The notes: a model not told the origin generated them from the letters alone. Positions 1-7,776 are shown, counted from the first letter of the stretch. The stretch: 19,756 nt of DNA from Lactobacillus amylolyticus DSM 11664 (GCF_000178475.1 NZ_ADNY01000025.1:1-19756), one strand, 5' to 3'. Numbers and translations: made by a program.

Positions 1-21
1 ATCTCTTTTGAGATCTGTTTT

Positions 22-963
22 TTATTTCAAATTAATATTTGCTTGCCGGAATAATCGTTCACGCATCACTGCCGGCGTTTCGCCATAATATTGATTGAAC
101 TTCTTATAGAAGAAGGACTTGCTTGAATAACCAACCCGGCCAATGATTTCTTTAAGCGAAACATCTGGTTGGGCTAGCAAGGTTCGTGCTTCCTGCATTC
201 TGCGTTCATCAACATGACTGACAAAGCTTTTGCCTGTCTTTTGCTTAACCATATTTGAGAAGTAGTTTGGATTAAAGCCGAAGTACTTTGCTGCTTGAGT
301 TAACGTAATATCAGTAAAGTGATTATCAATGTAATTATCGAGCACGCTGCCTTCGAATTTCGTCTTATCAAGACTAGCTGGCGTTACCAAACGCTGAGCT
401 CTAATCGATAAAATAATCATAACTGTCAATTCAGCCCCAATTAGAGCTCTGGCAAACAATTCGTTATTCAAATAGCCATTAATGATGTGCTGCATCACTT
501 GTGATGCACGCGTAATCTGATTATTCTTGAGCCACAAAACATGTTCATTTGTCAGGCTAGAGACTATTTGTTTAATAATTTTTTCTTCTCTGCTGCCTTG
601 ATAAGCAAAATCTTTAAAGAAATTACGATAATTGAAGCCGGGCTGGAATTTTATTTTCGCTAATACCGTATCTTGAGTTTGACTTTCAACTCCATATTTG
701 GCGTTTTCAGTTAGCAAAAGAACATTTCCTGCCTTCATTGCTAAACTCTTTTCGCCACTTTTTACAATTGCTTCGCCGCTAACTACATATAGAATGGTCG
801 CTACATCGCTAGAATAATAATGCAGACCCTTATTATGATTTTCAAGGTAGATTGAAAAAAGATCAAAATCCGGATTGCCGTTTTTCAACTTGATTTCGTT
901 GGTATCTTCGTTGTTAGAACGCAAAATACTAGCCAGATATTGATCTATAGCAACAGCTGCCAT
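22..963 (-). CDS. AraC/XylS family transcriptional regulator with cupin-like sensor domain
   Basis: A 313-residue DNA-binding regulator. The C-terminal part (about residues 217-303) has the paired helix-turn-helix of the AraC family, including the segments LTQAAKYFGFNPNYFSNMVK and GRVGYSSKSFFYKKF, and the usual ending near TPAVMRER. The N-terminal part (about 35-110) has short beta-rich stretches with an ILYVVSGEA core and reads as a cupin-like effector domain, as in regulators of sugar use; the ligand cannot be told from sequence. The frame stays open further upstream, but the ATG at 963 is chosen because a strong AAGGTGG ribosome site lies 6 bases before it. It is divergent from the ECF-pepI operon, so it may control that operon or itself, though no operator is proven. 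Family assignment is secure, target is not. Confidence 0.9.
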   Translation of the reverse strand: MAAVAIDQYLASILRSNNEDTNEIKLKNGNPDFDLFSIYLENHNKGLHYYSSDVATILYVVSGEAIVKSGEKSLAMKAGNVLLLTENAKYGVESQTQDTVLAKIKFQPGFNYRNFFKDFAYQGSREEKIIKQIVSSLTNEHVLWLKNNQITRASQVMQHIINGYLNNELFARALIGAELTVMIILSIRAQRLVTPASLDKTKFEGSVLDNYIDNHFTDITLTQAAKYFGFNPNYFSNMVKQKTGKSFVSHVDERRMQEARTLLAQPDVSLKEIIGRVGYSSKSFFYKKFNQYYGETPAVMRERLFRQANINLK

Positions 964-1005
964 TGGTCCACCTTCCCTTTTGTATAACAATACATCTATA
1001 GAAAC

Positions 1006-1011
1006 ATTATA
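1006..1011 (-). promoter_or_regulatory. -10 box of the AraC-type gene
   Basis: On the minus strand this reads TATAAT, a perfect -10, and places a start of transcription some 35 bases before the ATG at 963. No good -35 hexamer is seen at 16-18 bases, which suggests activator dependence or a weak promoter. The divergent operon starts at 1079, so both sets of signals share about 115 bases. For the plus-strand operon only a weak TATATT at 1049-1054 can be pointed out. Confidence 0.5.
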
Positions 1012-1078
1012 TCCCAAAAAGCGGTAACATTCGTTAAAATAGAGACAGTATATTAGTTTTATTTAATGGGAAAATTTT

Positions 1079-2443
1079 ATGATGGCATCAATTAAATTTG
1101 ATCATCTGTATTTTAGTTACAAAAAGGATGATTATATTGTCAAAAATTTAAATCTAACAATACCTAATGGATTTTCATTATTAATCGGGCCTACCGGCTG
1201 TGGCAAGTCGACTTTATTAAAATTGACGGCCGGCTTATATCCTAAATATGCTGGTCATACAAAGGGCCGAGTCATTACCTCTTTAAGTCATGCGATGATG
1301 TTTCAAAACGCTGATGAACAGTTTACAATGGCTACCCCGCGCGATGAAATTATTTTTGCGTTAGAAAATTTGCAACTCAATCAGGTTGAATATGAAGGCC
1401 GACTGAAAAAGGCTGTGACCTTCACACAGATTAGCAGAATGCTCGATCAAAAGATCAGCACTTTATCTGGTGGCGAAAAGCAACGGGTAGCATTAGCTGT
1501 GCTGGTAGCAATGGACGTAGATCTTTTCTTGTTAGATGAGCCTTTTGCCAGTTGTGATCCAGAAGCACGGAAATTTTTAATCGAAAAATTAGGACAGTTG
1601 CGCGATCAAGGCAAGACGATCGTCATTAGCGATCATGTTTTCACGGATTATACCGCTGTTTGCGACCGAGTATACGAAATGAAAAATAAAACAATCACGC
1701 TGCTGGACGATGAGGAAAAAGATGCACTATTTGCAGCTAAACCGCTAAAAAAGGTTTCCTTTGCATTGCCTAATAAGATAGCTCAGTCTTTGTTTTCATT
1801 GAACAAAACAGAAATAAAGCAAGGGCGTACTTTACTGATGCAGGAGCAATTGCAGCTTGAAAGTAGCAAAAACGTTTTGATTACCGGTCCTAATGGTGTC
1901 GGCAAAACTTCTTTTTTTAAGGCATTAACGCAAATGATTCCTTATTCCGGCAGCCTCTGTTTTCACCAAAATGAGATCAGCAAATTGAAGCCACGGAAGT
2001 ATCTGCGCCAAGTGGCACAAATCTTTCAGGCAGCTGATGATCAATTTTTAAAAGTGACTGTGCGTGAAGAGATCGAATTAAGCAAGAAAACGCGCAATTC
2101 ATTTTTTACTGATGAGCGAATTGCGGCCGCACTTAAGAAACTCCAGTTGGACTCTCATTTGGATCAAATCGTTTATTCTTTATCTGGTGGGCAGAAAAAG
2201 AAGCTGCAAATTCTGCTTATGCTGCTTGGTCAGCATGAGGTTTTGCTTATTGACGAGCCTTTGTCTGGATTAGATCACGAATCGATCAAACAGGTAATTG
2301 CTTTAATGCAAGAGAGCCAAAAAGAACTCCATAAGAGCTTTTTAATCATCAGCCACCAAGTAGCCGAGCTCGCAGATTTATGCGACTACCACCTCGTTTT
2401 TGAGGCACAGAAGCTAAAATATGTAAGTGAGGTGCAAGCATGA
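1079..2443 (+). CDS. Energy-coupling factor (ECF) transporter, double ATPase subunit
   Basis: A 454-residue ABC ATPase with two complete nucleotide-binding domains in one chain. The first has Walker A GPTGCGKST (37-45), Q-loop Q76, signature LSGGEKQR (129-136), Walker B ending in DEP (E154) and H-loop H186. The second has GPNGVGKT (270-277), LSGGQ (368-372), DEP (392-394) and H426. This fused layout is typical of ECF-type importers such as the YkoD group rather than of export pumps. The next gene, a T-type membrane subunit, overlaps by ATGA, so translation is coupled. Two ATGs (1079, 1082) compete as start; the ribosome site (GGGA at about 12 bases) is weak. The operon matches the two ABC-family genes upstream of pepI reported for L. 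helveticus. Substrate unknown. Confidence 0.88.
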   Translation: MMASIKFDHLYFSYKKDDYIVKNLNLTIPNGFSLLIGPTGCGKSTLLKLTAGLYPKYAGHTKGRVITSLSHAMMFQNADEQFTMATPRDEIIFALENLQLNQVEYEGRLKKAVTFTQISRMLDQKISTLSGGEKQRVALAVLVAMDVDLFLLDEPFASCDPEARKFLIEKLGQLRDQGKTIVISDHVFTDYTAVCDRVYEMKNKTITLLDDEEKDALFAAKPLKKVSFALPNKIAQSLFSLNKTEIKQGRTLLMQEQLQLESSKNVLITGPNGVGKTSFFKALTQMIPYSGSLCFHQNEISKLKPRKYLRQVAQIFQAADDQFLKVTVREEIELSKKTRNSFFTDERIAAALKKLQLDSHLDQIVYSLSGGQKKKLQILLMLLGQHEVLLIDEPLSGLDHESIKQVIALMQESQKELHKSFLIISHQVAELADLCDYHLVFEAQKLKYVSEVQA

Positions 2444-3093
2444 ATCCCAGTATAAAATTCATTTTAGTTTTTATTATTTCCCTGGAAATATCATTGAAGG
2501 CATCTTTGACTACGAATAGCATCGTCATTGTTTGTGCACTGCTTTATTTGCTGTGGCACAAGATCTCGCTTAAGGATTTGGGTTTATTGCTGACAGTTCC
2601 GTTGATTGCGGCATTTACTATTTTTGCGACCTTGTACTGGTTTTCAACCAAGCCGGATCATTATTATGCATGGGTATTGGCCAGCCGTGTTTATGCTTAT
2701 GTTTTGAGCATTGCCTGTGTCGTTAAAACAACAATAGCTGCTCAGTTGGCCCGTTCTTTTGAACAAAATCTGCATTTGCCGAGCAAATTCGCATATGGAG
2801 CATTGGCAGCCTTGAATATTATTCCGCGCATGCAGATGGCGGTGAAACGAATCAGAACAGCGGCAATGATGCGGAGCGTATATTTGAGCTTCTGGTCACC
2901 GATTTTGTATTTCAAGGCAATTTTGGTGGCTTTATCCTCCTCTGAGAATTTAGCTCAGGGAATGGAATCTCATGGCTACGTTGAAGGAAAAGAGCGGTCG
3001 GCAATCATTAAGATCCCGTTGACCAGCAATGATTGGTGTATTTTTGTATTGATTCTGTTTTTGTTCAATATTTGTTTATTTATTTTTAGGTGA
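2440..3093 (+). CDS. ECF transporter transmembrane (T) subunit, EcfT/CbiQ family
   Basis: A 217-residue very hydrophobic protein with about five membrane segments and a cytoplasmic helical stretch between roughly 125 and 190, the coupling region that touches the ATPases. In EcfT proteins this region holds two Ala-Arg-Gly motifs. Here the matching places read MMRSV and MESHGY, so both are altered, although the MES.GY context is clearly the family's. The start overlaps the ATPase gene by four bases, and the stop TGA (3091-3093) lies within the ribosome site region of pepI. No substrate-binding S subunit is encoded beside it, so it must either share an S subunit from another locus or work unusually. 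The family call rests on topology, the coupling region and the ATPase partner. Confidence 0.8.
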   Translation: MNPSIKFILVFIISLEISLKASLTTNSIVIVCALLYLLWHKISLKDLGLLLTVPLIAAFTIFATLYWFSTKPDHYYAWVLASRVYAYVLSIACVVKTTIAAQLARSFEQNLHLPSKFAYGALAALNIIPRMQMAVKRIRTAAMMRSVYLSFWSPILYFKAILVALSSSENLAQGMESHGYVEGKERSAIIKIPLTSNDWCIFVLILFLFNICLFIFR

Positions 3094-3095
3094 AA

Positions 3096-3980
3096 ATGAT
3101 GCAAATTACTGAAGGAAAAATCCCATTCATGGGTTATGAAACTTATTATCGAATTGTAGGTACTAAAAGTTCGAAGGCACCGTTGGTTTTGCTTCATGGC
3201 GGTCCTGGATCAAGCCACAATTATTTTGAGGTTTTGGATGAATTGGCTGCCAAGAATCAGCGTCAAATTATCATGTATGACCAGTTGGGCTGCGGCAATT
3301 CAAGCATCCCTGACGATCACCCAGAACTTTACACTAAGGAAACTTGGGTAAAAGAATTGATGAATTTGCGTGAGCAGCTGGGATTGAAGAAAATCCATCT
3401 GTTGGGTCAGTCTTGGGGCGGCATGCTCGCAATCATTTATTTATGCGATTATCAACCTGAAGGAATTAAAAGTGTGATCCTCTCCTCGACTTTGGCTTCA
3501 GCTAGTTTGTGGTCAAGAGAGCTCCACCGGATGATCAAATATTTGCCGGATGACGAAAAGGCAGCAATTAAAGCAGCTGAAGACAAGAACAGTTTTACTG
3601 GCTCTGCTTATTTGAAGGCTAACGACCACTTCATGAGTCAGCATGTTATCAAGATGAGTGCTGATTTGCCTAAATGCGTGCGCCGGAAGAAAAAGAGCGG
3701 AACCTTGGCTTATGAAACTGCGTGGGGACCAAATGAATACACGCCGGAAGGCAATTTACACGATTATGAATACACAGACAAATTAGATAGAATAAAGGTC
3801 TCGACTTTGATTACTAGCGGGACTGACGATTTATGCACGCCATATGTTGCGAAGTCGATGCATGACAGAATTAAGGGCAGTGAATGGCAACTATTTGAAT
3901 ATTGCGGCCATATGCCATTTGTGCAGAAGACTGATGAATATATTGATTTGTTGTGCAGATGGTTAGATAAAAATGATTAA
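3096..3980 (+). CDS. pepI: Proline iminopeptidase
   Basis: A 294-residue cytoplasmic serine peptidase of family S33 (alpha/beta-hydrolase fold) that removes N-terminal proline from peptides, a step in casein peptide use. Seen: oxyanion motif HGGPG (34-38), nucleophile elbow GQSWGG with S106, a TSGTDD acidic site (D244 or D245) and GHMPF with H272, giving the full triad. The length fits the family. A GTG at 3090 would also open the frame, but the AGGTG ribosome site at 3088-3092 favours the ATG at 3096 and gives 294 residues, as recalled for the L. helveticus enzyme. It is the last gene of the ECF operon, which links peptide breakdown with a transporter of unknown substrate. A strong terminator follows at once. 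Confidence 0.95.
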   Translation: MMQITEGKIPFMGYETYYRIVGTKSSKAPLVLLHGGPGSSHNYFEVLDELAAKNQRQIIMYDQLGCGNSSIPDDHPELYTKETWVKELMNLREQLGLKKIHLLGQSWGGMLAIIYLCDYQPEGIKSVILSSTLASASLWSRELHRMIKYLPDDEKAAIKAAEDKNSFTGSAYLKANDHFMSQHVIKMSADLPKCVRRKKKSGTLAYETAWGPNEYTPEGNLHDYEYTDKLDRIKVSTLITSGTDDLCTPYVAKSMHDRIKGSEWQLFEYCGHMPFVQKTDEYIDLLCRWLDKND

Positions 3981-4022
3981 AAAAGTCACCATTCTAAGTG
4001 AAATAGAATGGCGACTTTTTTA
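3979..4022. terminator. Bidirectional rho-independent terminator after pepI
   Basis: A hairpin with arms built around GTCACCATTCTA and TAGAATGGCGAC, flanked by an A-run on the left and a T-run on the right. It can end the pepI operon on the plus strand and the SLAP pseudogene on the minus strand. Confidence 0.9.
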
Positions 4023-4034
4023 TGTGAGCCTAGA

Positions 4035-4911
4035 TTATTTAAAGTTTGCAACCTTTACGTAGCGCTTGTTTGTGGCGGTTGCACCTTGAATTCTGTAGTA
4101 AAGTTTACCGTTCTTAAACTTGTAAGAACCACCATATTTAGTGATTGTTGTGCCCTTCTTGAGGACTGTCTTGGTAGCGCGGCGAGTGCTCGTTGCGCAG
4201 ATGTAGGCATTTTTGGTCAATGTACGCTTAGTGCCATCGATGTTGGAGACACTGATGTAGTAATTAGTGTAGGTTCCATCAGCATTGTAAACTTGATAGA
4301 AATCACCACTTGTATAATATTGACCACCATCGATATGAATTGGATTAGCTTTTACACAGACTGTACTAAAGGCTGAAAATACCTTTTTAGTCTTAGTTCC
4401 AGCTGCTGTATATCCTTGGGCTGCATGCGTCACAGTCTTTTGAACCAGGCTTGGTGTAGAGGCCTTGCTAGTTGCTAAATATTTAGTTTGAATCCAGAGT
4501 GTTGCATTATTATTTGCATTTGCGGAAGCTTCAGATACTGTTGAAACACCAGTGTAGAATTCCATTTTCGTATCTAATAAGGTTACCAACGTAGTAAGTA
4601 CGGCCTTGATAGAAAGTATCTGTATCTCCTAAACCTTTGACATAGTTTTAGTTATCAGGAAGATACAATTGAATTGAAGTAGCAGGTTTTACGTATACTT
4701 GATAAGAAATGGTTGTATTATTTTCTCCAGATAATTGAACGGTGAAGTTTTCACCGGCCTTTGAAGTATCAACGGGATTTGAGACGATTGATACCTTACC
4801 CAAAATTTTTACTGTGTCCCCGTTTGTCAAAGTAATATTGGTTGTGTCTGTTGTTTGCGCGGTACCAGCAGCACTAACGATTGTCGAAATTATGCTGATT
4901 AGAAACCTCAA
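4035..4911 (-). pseudogene. SLAP-domain (S-layer type) surface protein, disrupted
   Basis: Remains of an exported cell-surface protein. The first part, from 4911, has a hydrophobic leader (RFLISIISTIVSAAG), then a beta-rich segment ending LYLPDN at an in-frame TAA (4648-4650). The same frame goes on after the stop with NYVKGLGDTDTFYQGRTYY, then shifts near 4560, where the sense continues as EFYTGVSTVSEASANANN. The final 130 residues hold two SLAP units; the last contains TTITKYGGSYKFKNGKLYYR and ends KRYVKVANFK, the hallmark of lactobacillus S-layer-associated proteins that bind the wall. No ATG or ribosome site is found before the leader: the place where a MKKNLR start would be expected now reads AAGGCAAAATTGAGG. 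So start loss, one nonsense codon and one frameshift are all visible. The first open piece might still make a short secreted peptide, but this is unlikely. Confidence 0.85.
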
Positions 4912-4962
4912 TTTTGCCTTATTACCAAAGCACCTATATCATATATGATTCCTGAAAATAAA

Positions 4963-4998
4963 TTGTTAAAAAATCCCTAATTAGGGATTTTTTAACAA
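4963..4998. terminator. 36-bp perfect palindrome, likely bidirectional terminator
   Basis: The left and right halves are exact reverse complements with the centre between 4980 and 4981; each arm includes TTAAAAAATCCCTAA. The core AATCCCTAATTAGGGATT is followed by six T on either strand, so it can terminate leftward transcripts from the Rgg fragment and rlmH. No loop is present in the DNA; the RNA would open a few central pairs. Confidence 0.6.
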
Positions 4999-5034
4999 CA
5001 AAACGAAATGATACGTTCGAATTTATGTCGGTAA

Positions 5035-5457
5035 TTAATTATTACCAAAATTATAAATATGTTTTATTTGAAGAAATGCAAATGTATAGCTCTCTTTTAA
5101 ATTTTTATCTTCTAAAGAATCTAAAAATTGACTAATGACATACTCTTTATGAATATCAATATATGCTAATAAAGTATTCATAAATTTGATTCTTACATTA
5201 GTCAAAAGATCATTTTTAGAATAATTCAACTTACTTGTTGTATTCAAAATTACTTTAGCTTTATCAGGTTGCTTATCTTTTACTAAAACAAATGCAGCAT
5301 TTAATAAAGTATTACTTGTAACAACCGAAACTAAATCCTGGTTATGTACCTCACTAATCAATGATCTGGACAGTTTATAAACTTCTTCTGAATTAAGTAA
5401 TAATTGTATATTAGCAAATAGAATTATTTCCTTCTTAAACCAATGCTTAATACCCAC
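5035..5457 (-). pseudogene. C-terminal fragment of an Rgg/GadR/MutR-type regulator
   Basis: An open frame of 140 codons from a GTG, coding for an all-helical protein. The opening stretch KHWFKKEIILFANIQLLLN, followed by EEVYKLSRSLISE, resembles the TPR-like peptide-binding half of Rgg regulators, where a WxxxElxLfxN pattern starts the C-terminal domain. Full-length members have about 285 residues with an N-terminal XRE helix-turn-helix; nothing of that half remains. The frame is open right up to the TGA stop of rlmH (5491-5493), only 33 bases away, and no ribosome site is seen before the GTG. It therefore looks like a truncated remnant left by a deletion ending just behind rlmH. The family call is by pattern memory and is moderate. 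Confidence 0.5.
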
Positions 5458-5490
5458 AAATTGTTCTGAAATGAGAATGCTGGAGTTTTT

Positions 5491-5970
5491 TCACTTATGA
5501 TACGGACTGCCACTATTAATCATAAAAGCCCGATAAATCTGCTCAATCAGCACAACGCGCATAAGCTGATGCGGCATGGTCAACTTGCCAAAACTAATCA
5601 AATCATCCCCACGCTTATTCACAGCTTCACTCGTACCTAAACTGCCGCCGATCACAAACGTAATATCCGAATGACCATACGTGCCTAAATCCGCAATCTC
5701 CTTCGCAAATTCCTCACTGCTGCGCTGCTTTCCCTTAATCGCAGTCACATAAACATACTCCTTATCCTTAATCTTGCTAAGAATTCGCTGACCTTCAATT
5801 TTCTTAACTTGCTCATCTTGTGCATCACTAAGCTTCTCCGGAGCCTTTTCATCCGGCACCTGCACAATCTTCACCTTGGCAAAATGGCTAAGGCGCTTTT
5901 CATACTCAGCAATCGCATCTTTAAAGTATTTTTCTTTTAATTTTCCAACACAAACTATCTTGATATTCAT
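5491..5970 (-). CDS. rlmH: 23S rRNA pseudouridine-1915 N3-methyltransferase RlmH
   Basis: A 159-residue SPOUT-class enzyme, the family's exact usual length. It methylates pseudouridine 1915 in helix 69 of 23S rRNA on assembled ribosomes, using S-adenosylmethionine. Seen: N-terminal [20 protein letters not shown], the cofactor loop [13 protein letters not shown] (about 105-117) and the closing knot region [20 protein letters not shown] followed by the conserved GSPYHK end. The ribosome site is poor (AAGATATT before ATG; a better AGGGG lies about 16 bases away). Upstream on its own strand is the DnaA-box region, then htrA with its own terminator, so rlmH is transcribed separately. Staphylococcal rlmH is the SCCmec integration site; no att-like repeat is seen here. 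Confidence 0.95.
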   Translation of the reverse strand: MNIKIVCVGKLKEKYFKDAIAEYEKRLSHFAKVKIVQVPDEKAPEKLSDAQDEQVKKIEGQRILSKIKDKEYVYVTAIKGKQRSSEEFAKEIADLGTYGHSDITFVIGGSLGTSEAVNKRGDDLISFGKLTMPHQLMRVVLIEQIYRAFMINSGSPYHK

Positions 5971-6013
5971 AATATCTTATTTTATCCCCTAATCTACAAT
6001 GTTTCCACCGTAG

Positions 6014-6033
6014 TTTTCCACACCTGTGTAAAA
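6014..6033. other. Inverted pair of DnaA-box-like 9-mers
   Basis: The 20 bases TTTTCCACACCTGTGTAAAA hold TTTTCCACA on the plus strand and TTTTACACA on the minus strand, two bases apart. Each differs by one base from the DnaA box TTATNCACA. They lie in the leader region of rlmH, about 200 bases from the main cluster. Confidence 0.4.
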
Positions 6034-6222
6034 GCATAACCTACATTTCGTGGTCCCTAATCTATTTTTTCCAACAACTTGTGTTTCAAAACTTTCTTCA
6101 ATTTTTTTAAAATAATTTCCCACATCAGCCCCTGCGAAAAACTTCTTTCACAAACTTTATGCGTGAAAAGCCTATTATTATGCTATGAACGGATGTTTTA
6201 ACAATATTTTGTTCACTAATGC

Positions 6223-6313
6223 TTACACACAATTCACAACTTATCCACAGTTATTAACAAGTCATTATACCCCACTTATCCACAATTCACAGTTTTATCC
6301 ACAGTTATCAACA
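6223..6313 (+). other. DnaA-box cluster in the rlmH-htrA intergenic region
   Basis: Three perfect consensus boxes TTATCCACA stand in the same orientation at 6241-6249, 6276-6284 and 6295-6303. Around them are near-boxes TTACACACA (6223-6231), TTATTAACA (6251-6259) and TTATCAACA (6305-6313). The stretch that follows to 6380 is very AT-rich. The whole gap between rlmH and htrA (5971-6459) holds no credible gene; an open frame over the boxes (6185-6379) is an accident of their composition. This is a binding region for the initiator DnaA. Because no dnaA or dnaN lies in the window, a titration or regulatory site is more likely than the main origin, but the sequence alone cannot exclude origin function. 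Confidence 0.7.
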
Positions 6314-6386
6314 ACTTATAAAATTTTCGAAAACTTGACAAGTTTATTTTCCGAACTTTATCTTGTTACACAAATTTAAAGTTAAG

Positions 6387-6432
6387 AAAAAAGGCGATAT
6401 AATCGTGAAACACGCATTGCATCGCCTTTTTT
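6387..6432 (-). terminator. Terminator after htrA
   Basis: Arms AAAAAAGGCGAT and ATCGCCTTTTTT enclose a loop of about 22 bases that can pair further (CGTG/CACG). Lies 28 bases beyond the htrA stop and ends the minus-strand wal-htrA transcripts. The A-run on the other side makes it usable in both directions. Confidence 0.85.
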
Positions 6433-6459
6433 ATTTTTGATTATGGAATATTCTACTTG

Positions 6460-7719
6460 TTAATTACTTTCAAGAGTAACTTTTAAGTTTTGTGTCTTAC
6501 CATTTCTATTAACGGTTACGGTCACAGTATCACCGACTTTGTGATTATACAAAATGGTGTGTAACGATGCGACATCAGTTACTGTCTTACCGTCAACTTT
6601 GGTAATAACATCCTTAGCCTTCATACCAGCCTTTGAAGCTGAACTATTCTTAGTTACAGATGCAACATAGATACCACTCTTCAAAGTTGATTGAATGCCC
6701 AAACGGCTTCTGTAACTTTCAGGAATACCACTCAAAGCTATAACCTTAACTCCAAGTTGTGGACGGGTAATCTTACCATTCTTCACTAATTGGTTAACAA
6801 TCGTTACAACCTCATTAGATGGAATAGCGAAGCCCATCCCTTCAACAGAAGTACCATCACTTGATTCTGCCAGCTTCATTGAGTTGATCCCGATTACTTG
6901 ACCAGCAGAGTTAACCAATGGACCACCAGAGTTACCTGGGTTAATGGCTGCATCGGTTTGAATTACAGTTTGTTGGTAATCTGAAGAAGTAGTAATCGTT
7001 CTGCTTGGAGCTGAAATAATCCCTTGCGTTACCGTAGAAGCATATTCACTACCAAGTGGTGAACCAATCGCAATTACTGTTTGACAAGCTTGCAAGCTCT
7101 TAGAATCGCCAAATGAAGCAGTTTGCGTTACATACTTAGAGTCGATTGAAAGAACGGCCAAGTCAGTTGTTGAATCTTTACCAACAATCTTGGCATTAAC
7201 GGTTTTACCATTAGCAAGCATTACTTGAACAGCATCAGCGCCAGAAACAACGTGGTTGTTGGTTACGATGTAGCCTTTACCGTTTGATTTCATATAAACA
7301 ACACCGGAACCTTCACTGTAAGTTTCAAGCTTGCCGCTGCCAGATGAAGAGCTGTCGCTATCACTGCTGTCACCAAAAATGCTTTCAATGATGGAACTGC
7401 TTGATGAAGATTCCCGCTTTAAGTTAATTACTGAAACAACAGCGCCCTTAACTTTATTGTAAGCACTGGTCATTGTTCCGCTAGTTTTTGCACTAGTCTT
7501 AGAGACCTTGGAACTGCTTGAAGAAATGCTGGTTTGAGCAGTATTGCTGTTGCCAACTTGTGCATTATTAATAGCATCAAGTGCTGTATAAGAAACACCA
7601 CCACCGATTAAACCGGCTACGACACCAACAATGGCTGTTTTGACTAAGACATTGTTTTTCTTTTTTGGTCTGTTAGTGTTTAGGTTTGGGTTTTGATTAT
7701 TATTTTGTTGATTCTCCAT
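6460..7719 (-). CDS. htrA: HtrA/DegP-type surface serine protease
   Basis: A membrane-anchored trypsin-fold protease that degrades misfolded proteins outside the cell membrane. Residues below count from the ATG at 7719 (419 residues). Seen: charged, Asn-rich N-terminus, one membrane segment (about 24-46), a long serine-rich linker (about 58-130), catalytic triad H156 (TNNHVV), D186 (STTDLAV) and S264 (NPGNSGGPL), and one PDZ domain from about 318 to the end. The ATG at 7719 is preferred over the one at 7725 because the purine run GAAAGAGAG sits 8 rather than 2 bases upstream. It is the last gene of the wal cluster and has its own likely promoter, fitting its known stress induction in L. helveticus. 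No obvious CtsR or HrcA operator was recognised. Confidence 0.95.
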   Translation of the reverse strand: MENQQNNNQNPNLNTNRPKKKNNVLVKTAIVGVVAGLIGGGVSYTALDAINNAQVGNSNTAQTSISSSSSKVSKTSAKTSGTMTSAYNKVKGAVVSVINLKRESSSSSSIIESIFGDSSDSDSSSSGSGKLETYSEGSGVVYMKSNGKGYIVTNNHVVSGADAVQVMLANGKTVNAKIVGKDSTTDLAVLSIDSKYVTQTASFGDSKSLQACQTVIAIGSPLGSEYASTVTQGIISAPSRTITTSSDYQQTVIQTDAAINPGNSGGPLVNSAGQVIGINSMKLAESSDGTSVEGMGFAIPSNEVVTIVNQLVKNGKITRPQLGVKVIALSGIPESYRSRLGIQSTLKSGIYVASVTKNSSASKAGMKAKDVITKVDGKTVTDVASLHTILYNHKVGDTVTVTVNRNGKTQNLKVTLESN

Positions 7720-7747
7720 ACACATTACTCTCTTTCTTGTTTTTCTT

Positions 7748-7776
7748 TTAATATAAATATACTGCTCAAATTTGAA
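7748..7776 (-). promoter_or_regulatory. Probable htrA promoter
   Basis: On the minus strand TTCAAA (7771-7776) and TATTAA (7748-7753) are 17 bases apart in the AT-rich gap between walJ and htrA. Neither hexamer is perfect, so this is tentative. No terminator is visible between walJ and htrA, so read-through from the wal operon is possible as well. Confidence 0.4.

Noticed and set aside
1012..1033. Possible catabolite-response (cre) element AAAAAGCGGTAACA before the AraC-type gene
   Set aside because: The left half lacks the conserved TG, leaving at least two mismatches at key places; too weak to annotate.
4008..4376. Open frame of 122 codons on the plus strand opposite the SLAP gene
   Set aside because: It has no ribosome site, a Cys-rich composition untypical of the genome, and lies fully inside the readable SLAP sequence on the other strand.
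5491..5520. SCCmec-like attachment site at the end of rlmH
   Set aside because: No direct repeat of the rlmH end was found downstream and no recombinase gene lies in the window.
6185..6379. Open frame of 64 codons between rlmH and htrA
   Set aside because: It translates the DnaA-box repeats into a Tyr/Thr/Pro-rich string without a ribosome site; chance frame.
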